From Acidobacteriaceae bacterium (lineage in GTDB: Bacteria > Acidobacteriota > Terriglobia > Terriglobales > Acidobacteriaceae), in NCBI GenBank assembly GCA_031296355.1, contig JARLFX010000171.1:1-22834 (forward strand): a DNA stretch of 22,834 bases. Reading direction: 5' to 3'. A model generated the notes under the pieces. That model did not search any database, was not told where the DNA came from, and saw nothing but the letters and a program-made list of their open reading frames with translations. Below, piece after piece: positions 8,121-15,500 of this stretch. How positions within the stretch are numbered: the stretch's first letter is position 1; each line of letters opens with the position of its first letter. The translations under genes and the position numbers were made by a program.

Positions 8121-8645
8121 TTAGTCCTGATGGACCTTAATCACGATGGCCGTGAAGGTCTTGCCCGGCGTCATGAGACTCTGGTGCGGGGTGTTTGCGG
8201 AGATATGCAGCACGTCTCCCTTCACCAGCTTATGTTCCGTTCCGCCTACTATGGTTGCACCATGCCCCTCACCTGTTGCCGCATCCATCTTCAGATCAGG
8301 AATCGTTCCGCCGGTCACTTCCGTCACTTCGCCGTCCAGCACCACGAAGATGTCGCTGTAGTGCTGATGCAGCTCCGCGCCGCCGCTCTTGACGCGCGCC
8401 GTGATGTTGATAAAGTGCCCGGGATACTTCTCCAGCGTCATATTTCCGGAGCCATTGGGGCTTGCCTTCGCCTGCTTCAATACCTCAGCACCCTTCGCCT
8501 GTAAATCTGCAGAAGCAAAGTAGCTGCCTGCCGGTGATGCAGTCGCTCCATCCGCCTTGCCTGCCTGTCCGGCATAGAGCCGCGCCGCTGCCGCCACAAC
8601 CACAATCGTCAACACAGCAAAAGAAATATTCCGTAGCATCTTCAT
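8121..8645 (-). CDS. Exported single-domain cupin protein
   Basis: 174 residues from ATG 8645. GAGGAG (8652-8657) lies six bases upstream of this ATG; ATGs at 8651 and 8639 are alternatives. The open frame runs on to 8828, but that part overlaps the ROK gene and is an artefact. A signal peptide is visible (hydrophobic 8-22, cleavage probably near AGQA). A cupin barrel spans about 70-172. Its motif 1 has H93 and H95, then D98 where a Glu is usual, then VLDGE. Motif 2 is GDVLHISANTPHQ with H154. The metal site therefore looks intact but with Asp for Glu. It is co-transcribed with the ROK regulator (19-base gap). Function unknown; a metal-dependent sugar-acid enzyme, perhaps KdgF-like, is a speculation prompted only by the neighbourhood. 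Confidence 0.8.
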   Translation of the reverse strand: MKMLRNISFAVLTIVVVAAAARLYAGQAGKADGATASPAGSYFASADLQAKGAEVLKQAKASPNGSGNMTLEKYPGHFINITARVKSGGAELHQHYSDIFVVLDGEVTEVTGGTIPDLKMDAATGEGHGATIVGGTEHKLVKGDVLHISANTPHQSLMTPGKTFTAIVIKVHQD

Positions 8646-8651
8646 TTTCAT

Positions 8652-8657
8652 CTCCTC
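8652..8657 (-). promoter_or_regulatory. Shine-Dalgarno GAGGAG of the cupin gene
   Basis: On the minus strand GAGGAG is followed by ATGAAAATGAAGATG. The spacings are 0, 6 and 12 bases, which favours the middle ATG at 8645. Confidence 0.6.
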
Positions 8658-8664
8658 AAACACC

Positions 8665-9891
8665 TTAGATAGCGCGTTCATTCCAGACAAGAGCCACTGC
8701 ACTCCGCAACCGTGCAGCCTTCGCATCGTAAGCAGGCCGCAGCACCGTACTGCGCGCCAGCGAATTCTTCCGGAACTCATTCTCCACGACTGGCCCAAAT
8801 ACATGCCACGCCATGGTGATATCGCCAACCACTATGATCTCCCTTGGCGACAATGCAGACGCGATCATACGCATGCCGCGGCCCAGGTAACGCGCCATCT
8901 TTTCCATGGATTGCGTAGCATACACATCGCCCGTCTGCGCCAACTTCAACAACGCGTCAAAGGTCATACGTCCGTTACGCTCCGCCGCTTTGCTGCCTGC
9001 CAGCTCATGGTAGTACCGCAGCGCGGCACGATTCGAGGCGACTGTCTCCCAGCACCCGTGATTTCCGCACGCGCACAGCGGCCCATTCACCACCATCTCC
9101 ACGTGTCCGAACTCACCGGCCATACCGCCTTCGCCACGCAGCAATTTGCCATTAGCAAAGATGCCTGTGCCGATGCCTTCCGAGACATTCACCACGACAA
9201 GATCGCGTGAGCCGTCTGTATCACCAAACCACACCTCGGAAAGCGCACAGGCATTAGCCACATTATCCATTTCAACGCGCAGTCCGGTGGCGCGCGCGAT
9301 CTTTGCCTTGATATCGGTCGTGCGCCAGCTCAGGTTCGGCGCAAAGATAAGTTGCTGCCGCTCGTCAGCGCGTCCCGGCAAGCTAATGCCAATCCCATCA
9401 AACGAGCGCTCGCTGTGAACCGCAATCATCTTACGGATCACGTTTACGATAGTGGCTATCTCCGCTTTTCCTTCGTCGCTGGGCTTCTTCGACCGGTCAT
9501 TGGTGATAACGCTTTGCGCCACAATGTGTCCGCCCAGGTCTGCCACGGCCACGGTCGTCTGATCTGGATGGATATCCAGCGCAATCACTGCGCGGCTGTC
9601 ATTCACCTGCAAAAACGTAGGCCTGCGACCGCGTGGCAGCCGCCCCATGGAGCCTTCCGATATCCAGCGGCTCTCGATCAAGTCCTCAACGATCAGCGAG
9701 ACGGTGCTACGCTGCAGCCCGGAGACGCGCGCCAGGTCTGCGCGAGAGATCGGCTGGCGCATGCGCACCAGGTTGAAAACCAGATTCCGATTGATTCGCC
9801 GCGGCGTTTTATTGGATGCGCTTTGCTTTCGGGTGAAGGTAAAGCCTTGCATATCCGCCTGTGTCTTATCGTGGGATGAAGTTCTTGACAT
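8665..9891 (-). CDS. ROK family transcriptional regulator (NagC/XylR type)
   Basis: 408 residues from ATG 9891. It combines an N-terminal winged helix-turn-helix with a sugar-kinase-like ROK domain, as in sugar-responsive repressors. The HTH spans about 38-92 (ISRADLARVSGLQRSTVS, then a basic GRLPRGRRPTF wing). The ROK domain starts near residue 102 and contains GIGISLPG and GIGTGIFANGKLLRGEGGMAGEFGH. A zinc site is formed by H263 and CxCGxxGC (C273, C275, C280). The kinase motif DNDANAA reads DNVANACA, so the catalytic Asp is replaced by Val, in line with a regulator and not a kinase. There is no Shine-Dalgarno sequence, and an extended -10 lies very close upstream. It is divergent from the GH2 gene and heads an operon with the cupin, and probably controls both. 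Confidence 0.93.
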   Translation of the reverse strand: MSRTSSHDKTQADMQGFTFTRKQSASNKTPRRINRNLVFNLVRMRQPISRADLARVSGLQRSTVSLIVEDLIESRWISEGSMGRLPRGRRPTFLQVNDSRAVIALDIHPDQTTVAVADLGGHIVAQSVITNDRSKKPSDEGKAEIATIVNVIRKMIAVHSERSFDGIGISLPGRADERQQLIFAPNLSWRTTDIKAKIARATGLRVEMDNVANACALSEVWFGDTDGSRDLVVVNVSEGIGTGIFANGKLLRGEGGMAGEFGHVEMVVNGPLCACGNHGCWETVASNRAALRYYHELAGSKAAERNGRMTFDALLKLAQTGDVYATQSMEKMARYLGRGMRMIASALSPREIIVVGDITMAWHVFGPVVENEFRKNSLARSTVLRPAYDAKAARLRSAVALVWNERAI

Positions 9892-9906
9892 CACTTAGCA
9901 TCAGCC

Positions 9907-9915
9907 TTTATACCA
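9907..9915 (-). promoter_or_regulatory. Extended -10 promoter of the ROK gene
   Basis: The minus strand reads TGGTATAAA, a good TGnTATAAT-type extended -10. The transcript would start around 9900, leaving a leader of roughly 9 bases before ATG 9891, which agrees with the missing Shine-Dalgarno sequence. Confidence 0.5.
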
Positions 9916-9925
9916 CTGAGGTCAG
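9916..9925. promoter_or_regulatory. Palindrome CTGA-GG-TCAG, candidate operator
   Basis: A perfect 4-2-4 inverted repeat directly upstream of the ROK extended -10. It is well placed for repression by the ROK protein or a partner. Its short length makes chance occurrence possible. Confidence 0.3.
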
Positions 9926-9939
9926 ATCATTTTTGTAGC

Positions 9940-9951
9940 TAGTTGGAACTA
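9940..9951. promoter_or_regulatory. Palindrome TAGTT-GG-AACTA, candidate operator
   Basis: A perfect 5-2-5 inverted repeat between the divergent ROK and GH2 genes. Its centre is 25 bases from the centre of the neighbouring CTGAGGTCAG palindrome, and both are centred on GG. Confidence 0.4.
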
Positions 9952-9988
9952 TATCCCTTACCGTCGCACCCGCGCCATCCGAGCGCCC

Positions 9989-9993
9989 GAGGT
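9989..9993 (+). promoter_or_regulatory. Shine-Dalgarno GAGGT deciding the GH2 GTG start
   Basis: GAGGT ends 9 bases before GTG 10003, which directly precedes the twin-arginine signal. The TTG at 9943, the farthest upstream in-frame start, lacks such a site. Confidence 0.5.
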
Positions 9994-10002
9994 CCCAATC
10001 CC

Positions 10003-12495
10003 GTGAACCCCACCCGCAGACAGTTTCTCAGTACCTCAGCACTTGCCGGCGCCGCTGCAACTCTCGGCACTACTGCCCTGAATGCCACCATTGCCCGCAC
10101 GTTTTCCTCTGGCAGCCTATCCATTCCGACAGCCCTGGCAAACCACCGTCTCAGCGCCGGATGGGAATATTTTCAGGGCCCGCTGAGCGCCGCCGCTGCG
10201 TGGAAACCAGCCCCGGGCTGGAAGCCGGTTGAACTGCCCCATTGCTTCAACGCCTACGACGCCTGCGACCCCGACGTCAGCTACTATCGCGGGCAGGGCT
10301 GGTACCGCACCCATCTTCACGCCGGCAACCCCTTCCCCGGGGGCCGTACGCTGCTGCACTTTGAAGGCGCCGGGCAAACCTCCACCGTCTACATCGGCGA
10401 GACGCTAATCGGTAAGCACGTTGGCGGCTACGACGAATTCATCTGGGACATCACGGACGCCATCTCCGCCCAGCCTGACAAGACGCGCGTTCCTCTCACC
10501 GTCGTCTGCGACAACACTCCTGACGTAAACCGCATGCCAGCGGATGCCAGCGATTTCTCGCTCTACGGCGGCCTGTATCGCCACGTGAATCTGGTCTACG
10601 TGCCCGCAGTGTCCGTTGCCGCGGCGCATATGCATGTTGCGCTGCCTGAGAAGAAAGACGACAACAGCCGCGCCACCGTCAGCGTCACCGCGCGCCTGCA
10701 CAATCCCACAGCACTCACAACGCCGCTACAGATTACGCTCTCCATCAGCCGATTGAACGGCAAGCCGGTTGCCAGCAAGACTCTGAAGCTTGCTCCATGG
10801 GAAGGCGAAAAGGATATTGCCACCTTCACCATCGAGCGCCCTGATCTTTGGTCGCCGGATTCGCCCGCACTCTACGATTGCACCGTCAGCATCGCATCCT
10901 CCGTAGGCGTTTCCACGCTGCACGAGCGCTTCGGCATCCGCCGCACCGAGCTCGTCGATCATGGGCCTTTCCTGCTCAATGGCCAGCGCCTGTTGCTGCG
11001 CGGAACCCAGCGCCATCAGGACCATGCCGGTGTCGCCGCCGCCGTGCCAGACAGCGTCACCCGTCAGGAACTGCATCTGGTCAAGGAGATGGGCGCTAAC
11101 TTTATCCGCCTGGGCCACTACCAGCAATCCTCGCTGGTACTTGAACTCTGCGATGAGCTCGGCATTCTGGTATGGGAAGAGGTGCCGTGGTGCCGCTCCG
11201 GCATTGTGAGTGAGGAATTCAAACAGCAGGGCCGCGACAAGCTTACCAACATGATTGACCAGCATCGCAACCACCCCTGCGTGCTCTTCTGGGGCCTTGG
11301 GAACGAGGACGACTGGCCCGAGGAAAATGGCGGCGTGAACAAGGACGCCATCCGTGCCTACATGACGGAGTTGCACGAACTCGCCCATAAACTGGATGCC
11401 ACTCGTTACACCTCATACCGCCGCTGTGACTTCGCCCACGATATTCCTGACGCCTACTCGCCCTCTATCTGGGCCGGCTGGTACAGCGGCAGCTACACCG
11501 AGTACAAGCAGTCTCTTGAGAAGGCGCGTGAGACCGTCAAGCACCTCATCCACATCGAATGGGGAGCAGACTCGCACGCCCGCCGCCACTCTGAGAACCC
11601 TGACAAGGTGCTCTCCAAGATTGCGCTTGGTCACGGCACCGCGGAGACCGGCTTTGCCTTCCTCAACACCGGAGGCGCTGCACGCGTCTCGCGCGATGGC
11701 GACTGGTCAGAGACCTACGCCTGCAACCTCTTTGACTGGCACCTGAAGACACAGGAGACGCTGCCCTGGCTGACGGGCTCGGCTCAGTGGATCTTCAAGG
11801 ACTTTACTACCCCCATCCGCCCTGAAAATCCCGTCCCACGCGTAAACCAGAAGGGCTTGCTGGAGCGCGACATGACGAAGAAGGAAGGTTACTTCGTCTT
11901 CCAGTCTTACTGGAGCAAGCAGCCTATGGTGCACCTCTACGGCCATAGCTGGCCTGTACGCTGGGGCGATGTGGGCGAAGAGAAAATGGTCAAGGTCTAC
12001 TCAAACTGCGCCAGCGCCGAGCTCTTCCTCAATGGAAAATCACTCGGCGTACGCCAGCGCGATTCACAGAACTTCCCTGCTGCAGGCCTCCGTTGGATGA
12101 CGCCATTCCTCACAGGAAAAAATCATCTCCGCGTCGTAGCGCATCAGGACACAACCATCGTCACGGACGAGATCGACTTCATCTATCAGACAGATAAGTG
12201 GGAAAGCCCGGCCGCCTTCACCTTGCACCAGATCGCGCGCCACGGCGATCTGGTCACGGTAGAGGCAAAGCTGTTCGATGCCAAAGGTGTACTCTGCCTG
12301 GATGCGCGTACGCCGGTGCGCTTCGCGCTCAGCGGAAACGGATCCCTGCGCGACAATCTAGGCACTTCCACCGGCTCACGCGCCGTACAGCTCTACAACG
12401 GTCGCTCTGAGATCAGCCTGCACCGCGGCAGCGGCCCTGTCAGCCTCACCGTCACGGCTGAAAAGTTGCCTCCAGCTACTCTTTCCATTAGCTAG
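10003..12495 (+). CDS. Tat-exported glycoside hydrolase family 2 protein
   Basis: 830 residues from GTG 10003. A retaining exo-glycosidase of GH2 (beta-galactosidase, beta-glucuronidase or beta-mannosidase type). A Tat signal NPTRRQFLSTSALAG covers about 2-30. A sugar-binding jelly roll follows (about 45-195, with HFEGAGQTSTVYIG and GGYDEFIWDITD). An Ig-like domain spans about 205-320, and a TIM barrel about 325-615. The acid/base is predicted as E435 in FWGLGNEDDW and the nucleophile as E519 in HIEWGAD. The C-terminus resembles DUF4982 (about 640-715) and a GH2 C-terminal Ig-like domain (to the end). Substrate cannot be read from these motifs; the neighbourhood suggests trimming of uronate-rich polysaccharide side chains. 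The gene is divergent from the ROK regulator and ends at a convergent terminator. Confidence 0.9.
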   Translation: MNPTRRQFLSTSALAGAAATLGTTALNATIARTFSSGSLSIPTALANHRLSAGWEYFQGPLSAAAAWKPAPGWKPVELPHCFNAYDACDPDVSYYRGQGWYRTHLHAGNPFPGGRTLLHFEGAGQTSTVYIGETLIGKHVGGYDEFIWDITDAISAQPDKTRVPLTVVCDNTPDVNRMPADASDFSLYGGLYRHVNLVYVPAVSVAAAHMHVALPEKKDDNSRATVSVTARLHNPTALTTPLQITLSISRLNGKPVASKTLKLAPWEGEKDIATFTIERPDLWSPDSPALYDCTVSIASSVGVSTLHERFGIRRTELVDHGPFLLNGQRLLLRGTQRHQDHAGVAAAVPDSVTRQELHLVKEMGANFIRLGHYQQSSLVLELCDELGILVWEEVPWCRSGIVSEEFKQQGRDKLTNMIDQHRNHPCVLFWGLGNEDDWPEENGGVNKDAIRAYMTELHELAHKLDATRYTSYRRCDFAHDIPDAYSPSIWAGWYSGSYTEYKQSLEKARETVKHLIHIEWGADSHARRHSENPDKVLSKIALGHGTAETGFAFLNTGGAARVSRDGDWSETYACNLFDWHLKTQETLPWLTGSAQWIFKDFTTPIRPENPVPRVNQKGLLERDMTKKEGYFVFQSYWSKQPMVHLYGHSWPVRWGDVGEEKMVKVYSNCASAELFLNGKSLGVRQRDSQNFPAAGLRWMTPFLTGKNHLRVVAHQDTTIVTDEIDFIYQTDKWESPAAFTLHQIARHGDLVTVEAKLFDAKGVLCLDARTPVRFALSGNGSLRDNLGTSTGSRAVQLYNGRSEISLHRGSGPVSLTVTAEKLPPATLSIS

Positions 12496-12513
12496 CGCAA
12501 CGCTCATCAGTAC

Positions 12514-12552
12514 AAAAAAGCAGCGGATGCAATGTATCGCATCCGTCGCTTT
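12514..12552 (-). terminator. Intrinsic terminator of the receptor-NHL operon
   Basis: CGGATGC (12524-12530) and GCATCCG (12539-12545) pair around an 8-base loop. After a 2x2 internal mismatch the stem is extended by AAAGC/GCTTT. On the minus strand the stem ends in a run of six T (12514-12519), so it mainly serves the NHL gene. A shorter TTTAG tail on the plus side may also help end GH2 transcription. Confidence 0.75.
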
Positions 12553-12571
12553 AGCTTTGTATGGCCAGCTT

Positions 12572-15500
12572 TTACTGTGACGTAACTGTGAAGTTGAAGC
12601 TGATCGAGTGGCTCACCTGCGGCGTATTACTGTCGGCAAAGGTCACGGTCACCGTCTGCGAACCAGTGGGTGTCAGTACTGCAGGCGGAGTCGCCAGTGG
12701 GTTCGTGCATCCTGTCAGCGCCATTACGCTGGCAAGCGATATCACCATAGCCAAGGCTACCAGTGCAGCACGGCCCAACAGGCGCTTGCGACGTGCCAGC
12801 AGAAGTCCGGCAAATCCCAGCGGCGAGAGTAGCGCCCACGTCAACGGCGGCATTTCCCGCGGCGTGTTGCGATTCTGCGCGCTCAGCGTGCTATCAGTGT
12901 AGACCACTACCGAGTAGCCCACTCCCGCGGTACCGCTTATCACCGTACCGATGGGCTGGAAGCGGCAATACGCATACTGCGGCAGCCCCGAGCAGCTCAG
13001 AATCGGCGTGCCGGTGTACCCGAAGTACGGAGTAAGGATGATGCCGCTGCCGTCTGCCGGCAGTTGGGCATTGCCCCCCTGCGGTACCGAAACAGTCGAA
13101 GAGTCCACTGAAAGGGTGAAATCACCGGCTGGACGCACTACAGCAGAGGTAGAGCCGCTAAAGTTCTGTGCGCCCGCGTAGATTGACGTGAAATTATTTG
13201 CTGGGAAGCAATTGGCAATCGGCGTAGCTGCACAGCCTGCCGCATCACTAAAGGGAAGTTGATGCCCATAGGAGTAGGTCGCAACGCCGCCGCTGACCTG
13301 CCCAGTTCCCATCAATCCTGCATAGAGCGTCTCATTGGCCGGCAGGCTGCACATCACCGTGCCGCCTGCAGTTCTTGTACTCGCCGTGTTCGACAAGGTC
13401 ACAGTATTGCCCGCAATAGCGGAGACATATCCAGCCATATTGATGACAACGGCGTTGCTGCTATTTACGCAGGTCCCGACGATGTTCTGGCCTACATACA
13501 GGCTCGCAACGCTCGATGCAGAGCTAAGCACCGCTGCCGTTGTCCCATTATTCAGGCTGCCCGTCACAATCACGGGTGTGCCGGAAAAGAAGATAACCGG
13601 GCCGGTCATGTTGGTGCCGCTGATCGGAGTCACCGTAGCTGTCAGCAGTGTTCCCGGTACCCCTGAAGTCACGGTCGGCGTTAAGGTCAGGCGAGTGGTT
13701 GTGGTGGCGGGCAGCACGGTAAAGCTAATTGCGCTACCACTGCTGGCGTACACATAGCCGCTGAACACAACGCTCACGCTAACCGTGTGCGTACCCACCG
13801 TCAGGTTGGGCAGCGAAATGGCGTTTACCCCTGACGTGTTGAAGGTCGATACAGTCGGCGTGCCCCCATCCACAGTAAACGACGCCGTGCCTACGGGAGT
13901 GCCGCCATTGCTCGCGAACGACGTCGTTGCGGCTATGGTCACAATCTGCCCATAGTAGATACTGGATGTGGTCGGCTGCGTGATGGCCGTCGTCGTAGTC
14001 GACACGATAAGAAGCACCGCCTCACCCGACAGCGAACCGCTCAGGCTGCCATTATTTGCCGCACTGGTCAGCGGTGAAATCGTCGCAGTATAGTTTCCCT
14101 TCACCACAGGCGAGAAGTTCGCCGTCAACTGGCACTTATTGCCCGCTGCAACTGGCGTCCCCAACACGCAACCATTCGTCGATGCTGACGCCAGAGAGAA
14201 GACCGCAGTGTTGCCGGTAGCATTCGCAAACTGCGTTCCATTGAAAGTAAACGGCAGGTTGCCGCTGTTCGTGAAGCTAAGCGAGGCATTGCTCACTGAA
14301 CCCAAATTCGTGACCGGGAATGCGATGTTGGCCAGCGTGCGATTGATTGCTATCACACCGCCCGCACCCTGGTCCGCAATGTAGAGACTGCCATTCACAT
14401 CCGCAGCGATACCGATCGGCGCGGTAAGCCCGTTCAACAGCATGTTGCCGCTGCTGCTGCCTGCAAGATAGCCCACCACTTGCAGGTTCGTTGCATCGGT
14501 GATGTAGAGATTGCCCGCCGTGTCCACTGCGACCGCAGACGGTATCGGTGCGTTCGTGCCCAGAGGAACCGTGATCTGGCTGAAGTTTGCACCCAACTCT
14601 ACGATTTGCTTGTTGCCCTGGTCCACTATGTAGAGATCGCCAGCACCATCCAGCGCAAGATTTCCGGGTGCGCTCAGCCCGCTCAGGCTCAATGTCTTCT
14701 GTCCGCCGATGGCAAAGATTTCCACCACGCGATTCGCTCCGGTATCTGCCACATACACGTTGCCGACTGCATCCACAGCAACGCCTGTGGGCGCCGTAAA
14801 TCCTGTAGCGAACGTTGTGGCTGCACCGCCTGCCGCGGTGGTGATGGCAATACGGTTGTTCCCCGTATCCGCCACGTAGATGTTGCCCTTTCCATCAACC
14901 GCCACTTCCGCGGGATTGCTCAGGCCGGTAATCAGAGTGGCTGGCGTACCGCCTGCTGCGGCCACCTTCTTCACCGTATTGGAAGTAGCGTCCGAGATAT
15001 ACAAATTGCCGATCAGATCGGCCGCCACTCCATTCGGCTTCAGCCCTGTGCCAATCGTCGTCTGCGTGCCGGGATCCATAGAAGCCATAGCCGCCTGACC
15101 AATGCCGCTCAGGTACAGTGATGCAGCAGAGCCAGTGAAGTTAATTGCTCCTTCGCGCAGCCCAGCAGTAGTCGGCGCAAACTGCGCATAGAACACGCAG
15201 GTCTTCGCCACCGGAATCGCGGTGTTCAATGTGCAGGTATCGCCGCCCGGTGCAGAAAACTCCGTTGTGGCCGCGCCCTGCATGCCAAAGCTCTCTGCCG
15301 TAAAGTTCGCAGCAGTCACCGCCAGGAAGGCCAGCGGCTGTGTCGCCGTTGAACCAGTGGCCGTCGCCGGAAACTGGGTATTGAAGGAGAACTTGCGCAC
15401 CACCGCATTGCCGCTCTCGGTCTCGTAGAAATTACCCTGGTTATCAAAGCTAACCTGACCGCTGGGGCTGATCGTGAGCTGCGTACCCGGGCAACCATCT

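Noticed and set aside
8646..8828. N-terminal extension of the cupin frame up to 8828
   Set aside because: It overlaps the 3' end of the ROK gene in another frame, lacks any protein-like pattern, and the true start is set by GAGGAG at 8652-8657 and the signal peptide.
10726..11388. 220-codon minus-strand frame opposite the GH2 gene
   Set aside because: Lies wholly antisense to the TIM barrel with its catalytic motifs and has no recognisable domain; a GC-skewed codon shadow.
14388..15010. Regularly spaced 123-base repeats as a possible CRISPR or satellite array
   Set aside because: The period is a multiple of three, the copies are diverged, and each encodes a beta-propeller blade in one continuous frame.
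14480..15121. 213-codon plus-strand frame opposite the NHL gene
   Set aside because: Antisense shadow of the repeated NHL blades. Its Arg/His/Cys-rich composition and repeats mirror the real gene's codons.
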